Below, one piece after another: positions 35,974-44,697 of a stretch of 64,000 nucleotides of DNA. Positions within the stretch are counted from its first letter, which is position 1. The number at the start of each line of letters is the position of its first letter. The notes beneath the pieces are model-generated. The model made no database searches and was not told the origin of the DNA. It saw nothing but the letters and a program-made list of their open reading frames with translations. Made by a program: the position numbers and the translations under genes. The stretch spans positions 1-64,000 of the forward strand of contig NZ_JAFMPR010000005.1 of assembly GCF_020667835.1 (NCBI RefSeq), read 5' to 3'. This DNA comes from Roseibaca sp. Y0-43. Its GTDB lineage: Bacteria; Pseudomonadota; Alphaproteobacteria; Rhodobacterales; Rhodobacteraceae.

Positions 35974-38283
35974 TCAGCCGCTCACCTTCGTCAGATCCGC
36001 CACCTGCAAACAGGTCGCGCGGATGCGGTGCAGCAGGTTCAGGCGGTTGCGCCGCACGATCTGGTTGTCGGTGTTGATCTGCACGGCCTCGAAAAACGCA
36101 TCAATCGGCGCGCGCAGGCCCGCCATGGCCTGCATGGCGCGCGCGAAATCCTCGGCCTGCATAGCGGGGGTGATCGCCGCTTCAGCGGTGTCGAGCGCGG
36201 CGAACAATGCGCGTTCTTCGCCCGTGTCCGCCAGTTTCGGGTCGGGGCCGAAGCTGTATTCCACCCCGTCCTTTTCCTCGGCTTGGCTGAGGATGTTGTT
36301 CGCCCGCTTGAACCCCTGCAACAGGTTCTCGCCATCGTCGGTTTTCAGCAGGTCCGACAGCGCCTCTGCACGTTTGACCAGAAGGGTCAGGTCGTCGTTT
36401 CCCGGCATGGCAAGGCAGGCGTCGATCACGTCATGCCGAATGCCCTGATCGCGCAGGTAGACCTTGAGGCGGTCGTGGAAGAAGGCGAGGAGGTCGGACG
36501 ACAATGAAAGCAAGGAATCGGCGTATCGCCCGGCAGATAAATCAATCGCTCTTTCGACCAGTGTCTGAAAGAGTCGTTCGTCTGACTTTACCTCTTTTAG
36601 ATCACCATCACGAAGCATTTTAGCTACAATCGAAAATTCGTTTCCAGCTGCAGAAAGATGATTGAGGGTATCCTCCAAATTTCTAAAGGACTGGAACGCG
36701 TCGTAGGCGTAGTCTCGCAATCGCTCACCATACTGCGAACGATATTGAGTCTCAAAACCCTTGACAGAAGCTGCATAGACAAAACTGAAACGCGCTGTTG
36801 ATTGGCTACCCAACACCAACCGAATTACCCCTAAAGCCGCGCGGCGCAGTGCGAAGGGGTCTTTCGAACCGGTCGGCTTCTCGTCAATCGCCCAAAAGCC
36901 GGTCAGCGTGTCCAGCTTGTCGGCCAGTGCCACGGCAACCGTCACGGGCGCGGTGGGCACATCGTCGGACGGGCCGAGGGGCGAGTAATGGTCGCGGCAG
37001 GCATCGGCAACCTCGGGCGCATAGCCGCCGCGCAAGGCATAATATCGCCCCATAACCCCTTGAAGTTCCGGGAATTCCCCTACCATCCCTGACCGCAGAT
37101 CGGCCTTCGCCACCCGCGCGGCTTGCTCTGCCATATCGGCATCTGCACCCACCAGCGGCGCAATCTCTTTCGCCAGCGCTGCGATACGCTCGATCCGGTC
37201 GGCTTGCGACCCCAGCTTGTTATGGAAGGTCACATCGGACAGCCCTGCCCCCATGCCTTCCAGACCAACATCAGAAACAAGCCGCAAGTCATTGTCCCAG
37301 AAGAATTTCGCATCCGACAGCCGTGCCGCCAAAACCTTCTGGTTACCCGCCAGAATGGTCGCGCCCTGATCCGCCGTTTCGCGGTTGGCGACCGTGACAA
37401 AGCCCACGATCTGCCCCGATTTCGGGTCGCGGACGGAAAAGAACTTCTGGTGTTCCTTCATCGAGGTTTGCAGCACCTCGGGCGGCAGGTCCAGAAACTG
37501 TTCCTCGATCCGCCCCATCAGCACCACGGGCCATTCCACCAGTCCCGCGACCTCTGCCAGCAAGCCCTTGTCCTCGACCAGATCCAACCCTTGGGCAAAG
37601 GCCATCTGGCTGGCTTCGTTCCAAATGTGGTCTGCGCGCTCTGCCGGGTCCAGAATGACCTTGGCGCGCTTTAGCTTTGCCGCGTAATCCTCGAAATTTG
37701 TGACAGAAAACGCATCTGGCGCCATGAAGCGATGCCCGCGCGTCGTGTCGCCCGACACAATGCCGTCCACGTCCAGCGGCACCATTTGCGCGCCATCCTC
37801 GCGCGACAGGATGCACAGGATGGAATGAAGCGGACGCACCCAGCGCAAAGACCCCGCGCCCCAGCGCATGGATTTGGGCCAAGGGAAGTTGCGGATCGTG
37901 CGCTCCAGCACCTCGGCCACGATCACGGGGGCTGCGCGCCCCTCGGTCGTGACGGTGGCGATATAGACCTGCCCTTTCTTGTCGTCCTGAATGCTCAGGT
38001 CGTCCATGCTCAGGCCGGTCGAGCGCAGAAAGCCCTCGATCGCCTTTTCCGGCGCGCCGACCTTCGGCCCGCGCCGTTCCTCGCGCAGGGTCGGGCTGTG
38101 GTCGGACAGGCCTTGCACCGCGAGCACCAGGCGGCGCGGCGTGGCGAAGGCCGCCGCATGGGCATAGGTCAGCCCGGCCTCGACCAGACCGTCGGTCACA
38201 AGTTTCTTCAGCGCGTCGCTGGCCCCGGCCTGCATCCGCGCCGGGATTTCCTCGGAAAAGAGTTCGATCAGAAGATCAGCCAT
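35974..38283 (-). CDS. glyS: Glycyl-tRNA synthetase beta subunit
   Basis: A 769-residue beta subunit. It starts MADLLIELFSEEIPARMQAG and has SMKEHQKFFSVRD and KDPFALRRAALGVIRL. The C-terminal DALR-like domain ends NRLNLLHRIRATCLQVADL. It is the last gene of a glyQ - DUF6446 - FkbM - glyS run. Positions 36541-36840 are about 46% GC by hand count, far below the surrounding sequence, and encode a segment (about residues 480-580) with unusual codon choice. The frame stays open, so the gene looks functional. Confidence 0.95.
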   Translation of the reverse strand: MADLLIELFSEEIPARMQAGASDALKKLVTDGLVEAGLTYAHAAAFATPRRLVLAVQGLSDHSPTLREERRGPKVGAPEKAIEGFLRSTGLSMDDLSIQDDKKGQVYIATVTTEGRAAPVIVAEVLERTIRNFPWPKSMRWGAGSLRWVRPLHSILCILSREDGAQMVPLDVDGIVSGDTTRGHRFMAPDAFSVTNFEDYAAKLKRAKVILDPAERADHIWNEASQMAFAQGLDLVEDKGLLAEVAGLVEWPVVLMGRIEEQFLDLPPEVLQTSMKEHQKFFSVRDPKSGQIVGFVTVANRETADQGATILAGNQKVLAARLSDAKFFWDNDLRLVSDVGLEGMGAGLSDVTFHNKLGSQADRIERIAALAKEIAPLVGADADMAEQAARVAKADLRSGMVGEFPELQGVMGRYYALRGGYAPEVADACRDHYSPLGPSDDVPTAPVTVAVALADKLDTLTGFWAIDEKPTGSKDPFALRRAALGVIRLVLGSQSTARFSFVYAASVKGFETQYRSQYGERLRDYAYDAFQSFRNLEDTLNHLSAAGNEFSIVAKMLRDGDLKEVKSDERLFQTLVERAIDLSAGRYADSLLSLSSDLLAFFHDRLKVYLRDQGIRHDVIDACLAMPGNDDLTLLVKRAEALSDLLKTDDGENLLQGFKRANNILSQAEEKDGVEYSFGPDPKLADTGEERALFAALDTAEAAITPAMQAEDFARAMQAMAGLRAPIDAFFEAVQINTDNQIVRRNRLNLLHRIRATCLQVADLTKVSG

Positions 38284-38292
38284 GTCAAAACC

Positions 38293-39084
38293 TCAGGCAA
38301 TCCGCGATGCGAAGGTCATGCGGCGTTTCGTGGCGGGGGCTGGCAGCAAGGTGAAGCCCGCCGCACGCAGGATTTCGGCACATTCCGCGCCGGTCTCTGC
38401 CCCGTTGCGTTCCGGCCCCGTGTCGATGGCGACATGACGGGTACGCTTCAGCACCTCTGCCGCGCCTTGCAGCACTTCGGGTTCCGCCCCTTCGGCATCC
38501 ATTTTCAGAAGCGCGATCTCGCCCAGACCGTGGCGGGCGACGACCTCATCGAGCGTTTGGGCCTGCGCCGTGAACGCGGCCACCCCTTCGCCCGGCGGCA
38601 GGAAGATGGAACTGTCGGCCTTGCCGGGCGCGCTGTAGAAGGTCAACTCGCACGCCTCTTTCCACAGGATCACACAATCGGTGGTGATCTGGGGCAGCTT
38701 GGCGGTGTTGGCGTTCAGACACTCGACCACGACCGGGTCGCCGTCCAGACACAAGACCTGCGCGCCCTGACCCGCCGCCAGCAGTGCGAAATCGCCCACA
38801 TTCGCGCCGATGTCGATGACCGTGTCGCCGGGGGTCAGCATAAAGGTGCCGTCCAGCCCGAATTCGGCGGCCAGACGCTGCATCCGCGCCGCCCAGCCCC
38901 GCCGATAGGACCGCCACAGCAGCGCCGAGGGCACGCGCAGCCGATGGCCTTGAATATCAAGGTCGAATTGCGGCCCGTTGCGAGAGACACGGACCGGCCT
39001 CAGCCCGCCAAGCCCCGTTTGCGACACCACGTTATGCAGCGCCAGATGCACGCGGTCGCGCAGGCGCAGATCGAAACTGTCCAT
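38293..39084 (-). CDS. FkbM-family SAM-dependent methyltransferase
   Basis: A 263-residue methyltransferase with the FkbM layout: GDTVIDIGANVGDFALLAAG for SAM binding and LLKMDAEGAEPEVLQGA. I chose ATG 39084 (MDSFDLRLRDRV), which overlaps the upstream stop by one base (TGATG). Its substrate is unknown. It sits between the two glycyl-tRNA synthetase genes. Confidence 0.88.
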   Translation of the reverse strand: MDSFDLRLRDRVHLALHNVVSQTGLGGLRPVRVSRNGPQFDLDIQGHRLRVPSALLWRSYRRGWAARMQRLAAEFGLDGTFMLTPGDTVIDIGANVGDFALLAAGQGAQVLCLDGDPVVVECLNANTAKLPQITTDCVILWKEACELTFYSAPGKADSSIFLPPGEGVAAFTAQAQTLDEVVARHGLGEIALLKMDAEGAEPEVLQGAAEVLKRTRHVAIDTGPERNGAETGAECAEILRAAGFTLLPAPATKRRMTFASRIA

Positions 39085-39596
39085 CACGGTGTCACCTCTG
39101 CGGGCGGGGGCGGGCAGCCGGGCGGGACCGGGTCGCCATCGAAAAACGCGGTGCCGCAGGGGTTGATCTGGTGCCACGCATAGGCGCGCCCGTCGGGGAA
39201 GATCGCGGCCACGCGGTCAATGCCATAGACAAGGTTCGCCTGTGCTGTGACGGCCTGCGCCTCGCCCGCTTCTAGCGCCGCGCCGATGGCGCCCGCGTCG
39301 AAACAGTCGAACCAGCCGGGCGCGTTGAGCGGCGTGGCACCGTCATAAGGTGCGAAGGCCGAGGCGGGTTCCGCCACGGTAAAGCACGCCCGGAACCGGA
39401 TGGGAGAGCTGTTCGCGTCGATCCCTTCGAACCCGGTCACGGCCACCTCGCTTGCCGCGTCTTCGCCCGCATAGGTCAGACCAATGCTGTCTTGATCCGG
39501 CAGCACATCGTAGTAGCCGTATACCTGCAAATACCACATGCCCGCACCGCCCAGCACGGCGCTGGCCAGAAGCAGGACAACCAGAATTCGGCCCAT
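39084..39596 (-). CDS. DUF6446-like membrane-anchored protein
   Basis: A 170-residue protein with an N-terminal membrane anchor or uncleaved signal ([19 protein letters not shown]) and a periplasmic domain. Three cysteines (FRACFTV, FDCFDAG, INPCGTA) might form a disulfide. I recall the DUF6446 family next to glyQ in other Rhodobacteraceae. Start ATG 39596 overlaps the glyQ stop by one base. Function unknown. Confidence 0.78.
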   Translation of the reverse strand: MGRILVVLLLASAVLGGAGMWYLQVYGYYDVLPDQDSIGLTYAGEDAASEVAVTGFEGIDANSSPIRFRACFTVAEPASAFAPYDGATPLNAPGWFDCFDAGAIGAALEAGEAQAVTAQANLVYGIDRVAAIFPDGRAYAWHQINPCGTAFFDGDPVPPGCPPPPAEVTP

Positions 39597-40528
39597 CACG
39601 CGCCCCCCGCTTCGGTCTGCACGAAAGCATCGGCGCACATTTTCGCGAGCGCCCGCACGCGGCCAATATAGGCTTGGCGTTCGGTCACGGAAATGACGCC
39701 GCGCGCGTCCAGCAGGTTGAACAGGTGGCTGGCCTTGATGCACTGGTCATAGGCCGGGTGCGCCATGATGATGCTGCGCCCCGCGCTGTCGGTGGCCGGG
39801 GCGGACAGGATGCGCTGGCATTCGGCCTCGGCATCCTTGAAGTGCTGTAACAGCGTGTCGGTGTCGGCCTGATCGAAATTCCAGCGGGAATATTCCTGTT
39901 CTGTCTGGCGAAAGACATCGCCGTATTTTAGCGGGATCGGGGCATCGGGCGCGTTGAAGGGCATGTCCATGACATGATCCACGCCCAGCACATACATGGC
40001 CAAGCGCTCCAGCCCATAGGTCAACTCGCCCGAGACGGGCTTGCAATCATGCCCGCCAACCTGCTGGAAATAGGTGAATTGCGACACTTCCATCCCGTCG
40101 CACCACACTTCCCAACCCAAACCCCAAGCGCCAAGGGTCGGGGATTCCCAGTCATCTTCCACAAAGCGGATGTCATGCAGCGCGTCGTCGATCCCGATCG
40201 CGCGCAGGCTGCCAAGATACAGCTCTTGCAGGTCGGGCGGCGAGGGTTTGATAATGACCTGGTATTGGTAGTAATGCTGAAGCCGGTTCGGGTTCTCGCC
40301 ATAGCGGCCATCGGTCGGGCGGCGCGAGGGCTGAACATAGGCCGCAGCCCATGCCTTGGAGCCCAGCGCGCGCAGCGTGGTCGCCGGGTGAAAGGTGCCC
40401 GCGCCCACTTCCATGTCATAGGGTTGCAGCACCGCGCAGCCTTTCGACGCCCAGTAATTCTGCAACCTCAGGATGATTTCCTGAAAGCATTGTGGCTTTT
40501 GTGAACGGTTTTCAGCGGCTTCCGCCAT
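39596..40528 (-). CDS. glyQ: Glycyl-tRNA synthetase alpha subunit
   Basis: A 310-residue catalytic subunit of the bacterial heterotetrameric enzyme. It carries [35 protein letters not shown] and [20 protein letters not shown], all hallmarks. The start at 40528 ([13 protein letters not shown]) is at the homology boundary. The much longer open frame upstream is antisense to the divergent gene at 40658. Confidence 0.96.
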   Translation of the reverse strand: MAEAAENRSQKPQCFQEIILRLQNYWASKGCAVLQPYDMEVGAGTFHPATTLRALGSKAWAAAYVQPSRRPTDGRYGENPNRLQHYYQYQVIIKPSPPDLQELYLGSLRAIGIDDALHDIRFVEDDWESPTLGAWGLGWEVWCDGMEVSQFTYFQQVGGHDCKPVSGELTYGLERLAMYVLGVDHVMDMPFNAPDAPIPLKYGDVFRQTEQEYSRWNFDQADTDTLLQHFKDAEAECQRILSAPATDSAGRSIIMAHPAYDQCIKASHLFNLLDARGVISVTERQAYIGRVRALAKMCADAFVQTEAGGA

Positions 40529-40657
40529 GTCGGCCCCTTGCCATGTCAGAGCAATCTCGTAAAGCTGCGTCTGCATAGGCAAGCATCCGTCAAGGGTCAA
40601 CGCCGAAACCGGGGGCCAACGCCCCGGACAAATGAATATGGGAAGGGATTGGACCTT

Positions 40658-42421
40658 ATGACACGGTATTTCAGCACGGCGGCCTTTCTGGTGGCCAGCG
40701 TTTCCGGGCTGGCCATGGGGCCGGCGCTGGCACAAGACAGCCGTTGGGTGCAACTGGAAGCGCATCGCGAGCTGGACGTGGCCTTGCAACGCGCGCAGGA
40801 TTACCAGCAAAGCATCGGCAATGTCAGCGGGTTCCAATTGCCGTCGGACTGGTATGCGCTCAGCCTTGGCCCGTTCGAGACCGATACCGACGCGTTCGAA
40901 GTGCGCCGCCAGCTGCGCGCAGAGCGCGCGATCCCGGCGGATGCCTTCGTGTCGAATGGCGAGAATTACGGCGCGCGGTTCTTCCCGACCGATGGCGCGG
41001 CCCCTGCCCCAGTGGCGACACCCGCTCCGGCCGCAGAGCCGGAGCCTCTGGCCGCCGCCGACCCGATCCCAGAGCCGGAACCTGAACCCGAACCCGAGGA
41101 AACGCTGCGCGAGGCGCAGGCCTCCGAGCGCGCGCTTGACCGAGACCAGCGCGCCGAATTGCAGACCGCGCTGCAATGGTTCGGCTTCTACACCCAGCGC
41201 ATCGACGCGGCTTTCGGCCCTGGCACGCGCCGGTCCATGGCCGATTGGCAAGCCGCCCAAGGCTATGACGATACGGGCGTTCTGACCACCCGCCAGCGCG
41301 CCGAATTGCTGGACGCCTACCAAGGCGAGTTGGCCGCTTTGGGGATGCAGACCATCCGCGACGAGGATGCGGGCATAGAGATTGCCCTGCCCTTGGCGAT
41401 GGTTGAATTCGACCGCCACGAAGCGCCGTTCTCGCATTTCCCGTCCAAAGATGACAGTGGCGTGCAGGTGCTTTTGCTGTCGCAGCCGGGCAATCAGGCC
41501 ACGCTCTTTGGCCTGTATGAGATCATGCAAACCCTTGAAATCGTGCCGCTGGAAGGAGAGCGCGAGCGCGGGTCGAACAGCTTTACCCTGACCGGCCAGA
41601 ATGACGAGCTGCGCTCGCACACTTTCGCGCAATTCCGCAACGGGCAGATCAAGGGCTATACGCTGGTCTGGACGCCCGATCGTGACGAACAAATGGCTCG
41701 CGTGCTGCCGATGATGCAGGAAAGCTTTTCGACCTTCGGCGGCACCCTGCCCGAAAGCACGGGCCAAGCCAGTCAAGTCGCGCGCTCGGCGCTTCTGGCC
41801 GGGCTGAGCGTGCGGCGCCCTGATTACTCGCGCTCGGGTTTCTACATCGACGCGACCGGCACCACGGTCACGACCGCTGCCGCCGTCGCGCAATGCGAGC
41901 GTGTCACCATAGACGAGGCCTATACCGCCCGCATCCGCGCCGTCGATGAGGCGCTGAACATCGCCGTTCTGGAACCCGAAACCCCGCTGGTGCCGCTGGC
42001 CTTCGCGCAATTCGCCGAAGGCGAGATGCCGATGGGGCAGGAAGTGACCATCTCGGGCTTTTCCTTCGAGGATATGCTGACGCGCCCCGTCCTGACCTTC
42101 GGGCGGCTGGATGCGATGGGTGGTCTGAACGGTGAAGAGGGCGTGTTGCGCCTGAACGCCACGGTCGCGCAGGGCGATCTGGGCGGGCCGGTTTTCGGGC
42201 CAACGGGCGCGGTTCTGGGCCTGTTGTCGGGCCAGCCCAGCTTGGAAAACCGCCAGCTACCGCCAGAGGTGAACTACGCCGTGTCTGCCCCCGCCATCCG
42301 CGCGTTTTTGGGCGAGAACGGTGTGTCCAGCGGCACCTTGCGCGAGGGCGTGACGGTCACGCCGGAGCATCTGACCCGCGTGGCGGGCGATCTGACGGTG
42401 ATGGTGTCCTGCTGGAATTGA
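40658..42421 (+). CDS. Secreted SPOR-like / peptidoglycan-binding / degenerate trypsin-like protein
   Basis: A 587-residue exported protein. Signal peptide: residues 1-27 (ending PALAQD). A SPOR-like repeat region is at ~30-110, a Pro/Glu-rich linker ([10 protein letters not shown]) at ~135-150, and a peptidoglycan-binding domain at ~160-220 ([20 protein letters not shown]). A middle region is at ~235-380 and a trypsin-like domain at ~390-587. The serine motif reads GDLGGPVFG (Leu for Ser, about residue 507), the His region reads TTAAAVAQC and the Asp region LNIAVLEPE. All three triad residues are missing, so it is probably a non-catalytic envelope protein. Confidence 0.85.
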   Translation: MTRYFSTAAFLVASVSGLAMGPALAQDSRWVQLEAHRELDVALQRAQDYQQSIGNVSGFQLPSDWYALSLGPFETDTDAFEVRRQLRAERAIPADAFVSNGENYGARFFPTDGAAPAPVATPAPAAEPEPLAAADPIPEPEPEPEPEETLREAQASERALDRDQRAELQTALQWFGFYTQRIDAAFGPGTRRSMADWQAAQGYDDTGVLTTRQRAELLDAYQGELAALGMQTIRDEDAGIEIALPLAMVEFDRHEAPFSHFPSKDDSGVQVLLLSQPGNQATLFGLYEIMQTLEIVPLEGERERGSNSFTLTGQNDELRSHTFAQFRNGQIKGYTLVWTPDRDEQMARVLPMMQESFSTFGGTLPESTGQASQVARSALLAGLSVRRPDYSRSGFYIDATGTTVTTAAAVAQCERVTIDEAYTARIRAVDEALNIAVLEPETPLVPLAFAQFAEGEMPMGQEVTISGFSFEDMLTRPVLTFGRLDAMGGLNGEEGVLRLNATVAQGDLGGPVFGPTGAVLGLLSGQPSLENRQLPPEVNYAVSAPAIRAFLGENGVSSGTLREGVTVTPEHLTRVAGDLTVMVSCWN

Positions 42422-42435
42422 GTAGCGCGCACAAA

Positions 42436-42605
42436 GCCCGTGGTTAACAGGCGCGGGACGCGCCCCACGGGCAGCGGCGGGCCGCCCCAGAGGCCTGCCG
42501 CTTTGGTAGCCGCAGGTGCGCGGCTTGCAGATCATACGGATATGGCTACCATAATGCGCCCATATCCACTGGTCTAGGCGGCAGGCCGCGGCCCGCCGCT
42601 GCCCG
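42436..42605 (-). repeat. Structured intergenic repeat, copy 2
   Basis: A 170-bp element in the 42422-42644 gap, opposite in orientation to the copy at 35801-35968. On the minus strand it has a perfect 17-bp pairing GGGCAGCGGCGGGCCGC with its complement, a second stem GGCCTGCCGC / GCGGCAGGCC, an inner GGATATGG / CCATATCC stem, and the GCCCGTGG / CCACGGGC terminal hairpin. Several arm positions differ from copy 1 on both sides of the stem, so pairing is kept. The rest of the gap shows no gene. Confidence 0.75.
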
Positions 42606-42644
42606 CCTGCGCTGTGTGAGATAAACAGGCCAAGGGCCGACCTG

Positions 42645-44486
42645 TTACTCCATCGCCTCTAGCTCGTCGATGAAGCCCGCGATCATGCTCAGACCCTTGT
42701 CCCAGAAGGCAGGGTCGGACGCGTCCAGCCCGAAAGGTGCCAGCAGTTCCTTGTGGTGCTTCGACCCGCCAGCCGCCAGCATCTCGAAATACTTGTCCTG
42801 AAAGCCCTCGGGCTGTTCTTCATAGACCGCGTAAAGCGCGTTCACCAACCCGTCGCCAAAGGCATAGGCATAGACGTAGAAGGGCGAATGCACGAAATGC
42901 GGGATGTAGGACCAGAAGGTTTCATACCCGTCCATGAAGTTGAACACCGGCCCAAGGCTTTCGGCCTGCACGCTCATCCACAGCGCGTTGATGTCATCGG
43001 GCGTCAGTTCGCCCCCGCGCCGCGCGTCATGCAGCTTGCATTCGAAATCGTAGAACGCGATCTGGCGCACGACGGTGTTGATCATGTCCTCGACCTTGCC
43101 CGCCAGCAGGGTCTTGCGCTCCTCGGGGGTCGCGGCCTTAGCCAGCATCCGGCGGAATGTCAGCATCTCGCCGAACACGCTGGCGGTTTCGGCCAGCGTC
43201 AGCGGCGTGGAGGACAAGAGTTCCCCCTGCCCGGCCGCCAGCCGCTGATGCACCCCGTGGCCCAGTTCATGCGCCAGCGTCATCACATCACGCGGCTTGC
43301 CCAGATAGTTCAGCATCACGAACGGATGCGCGTCGGTCACGGTCGGATGCGCGAAGGCACCGGGTGCCTTGCCGGGCGTGACGGCGGCGTCAATCCAGCC
43401 GCGCTCAAAGAAGGGCTGCGCCAGATCGGCCAGTTTCGGCGAAAAGCCCGCATAGGCGTCCAGCACCATATCCTGCGCTTCGGGCCATGCAATGGTGCGC
43501 TCTGCGGCGGTCGGCAGCGGCGCGTTGCGGTCCCAGACCTCGAGCGTTTCCAACCCAAGCCACTTGGCTTTCAGCGCGTAATAGCGGTGCGACAGCTTCG
43601 GATAGGCCGCAACGACCGCATCGCGCAGCGCCTGAACGACCTCGGGTTCGACATGGTTTGACAGGTGGCGCGCGTGCTGGGGCGACGGCATCTTGCGCCA
43701 GCGATCCTCGATTTCCTTTTCCTTGGCGAGCGTGTTGTGCACCCGCGCGAACAGGCGGACATTCCTGCCAAACACCTCTGCCAAAGCGCGCGCGCCCGCT
43801 TCGCGCCGCGCGCGGTCGCGGTCGGTCAAGAGGTTCAGGGTGGATTCAAGGCCAAGCGGCTCCTCTTCGCCGTCGACCGGGAATTCGAGGCCCGCCATGG
43901 TTTCATCGAACAGCCGGTTCCACGCGGCAGAGCCGACGGTGGATTGGTCATGCAAGAATTTCTCCAACTCGTCCGACAACTGGTGCGGGCGCATGGCGCG
44001 CATCCGCTCGAACACCGGGCGGTAGCGAGCAAGCGCTGCATTCGCGTCCAGCTTCGCGTCGAACTCGGCATCGGGGATGCGGTTCAGCTCTAGCGAGAAA
44101 AAGACCAAGGGCGTGGTTGCGGTGGTCACGCGGTCTTGCGCGTCGGACATCGCCTTGGCGCGGGCAGGATCGACCGTGTTCTGGTAGTAGCGCAGGCCGA
44201 AGAAAGACATCAGCCGCCCGGCGACCTGCTCGATCTTCTCGTAACGGGTCACGCAGTCCAGCAGCGCGCCCGCATCCAGCCCCGACAGCTTGCCCTCGTA
44301 ATCGGCGGCGAAGGCTGCGCATTCGCGGTCCAGCCAGTCGAAATCGCGTGCGATCTCGGGGGCTTCTTCGGACGGATACAGGCTGGAGAAATCCCAGACC
44401 GGCAAATCGCCCAGATCCTTGCCGCCCTTGGGGCGGTCCAGGTCGAATAGGGGGCGGGCGATGGGCGGGTGCGAGAAAGGGGACAT
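42645..44486 (-). CDS. M3 family oligoendopeptidase (PepF type)
   Basis: A 613-residue zinc metallopeptidase of the M3B oligoendopeptidase F family. The zinc motif HELGH is in MTLAHELGHGVHQRLA (about residue 408), and EMLTFRRML supplies the downstream glutamate region. It is cytoplasmic with no signal peptide and is expected to degrade short peptides. It stands alone, divergent from mgtE. Confidence 0.92.
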   Translation of the reverse strand: MSPFSHPPIARPLFDLDRPKGGKDLGDLPVWDFSSLYPSEEAPEIARDFDWLDRECAAFAADYEGKLSGLDAGALLDCVTRYEKIEQVAGRLMSFFGLRYYQNTVDPARAKAMSDAQDRVTTATTPLVFFSLELNRIPDAEFDAKLDANAALARYRPVFERMRAMRPHQLSDELEKFLHDQSTVGSAAWNRLFDETMAGLEFPVDGEEEPLGLESTLNLLTDRDRARREAGARALAEVFGRNVRLFARVHNTLAKEKEIEDRWRKMPSPQHARHLSNHVEPEVVQALRDAVVAAYPKLSHRYYALKAKWLGLETLEVWDRNAPLPTAAERTIAWPEAQDMVLDAYAGFSPKLADLAQPFFERGWIDAAVTPGKAPGAFAHPTVTDAHPFVMLNYLGKPRDVMTLAHELGHGVHQRLAAGQGELLSSTPLTLAETASVFGEMLTFRRMLAKAATPEERKTLLAGKVEDMINTVVRQIAFYDFECKLHDARRGGELTPDDINALWMSVQAESLGPVFNFMDGYETFWSYIPHFVHSPFYVYAYAFGDGLVNALYAVYEEQPEGFQDKYFEMLAAGGSKHHKELLAPFGLDASDPAFWDKGLSMIAGFIDELEAME

Positions 44487-44697
44487 GGGCTACTCCGATT
44501 GGTTTGACAAAGACTTAGGCGCTGCCCCACCCCCCTGCAAGGCATGGCGCGCGCATTCATCGGGCATGAAGGGAGCGCCCGCCTTGGTTTTTCGGCAACA
44601 TCTGCCACATGCGCGCCAATCCAGCCCGAGAGCGGTCGACTTTTGCGGCAAAGGCTGTAGATACCCGCCGAAGCGACGCGCGCGACAGGAGGGCCGG

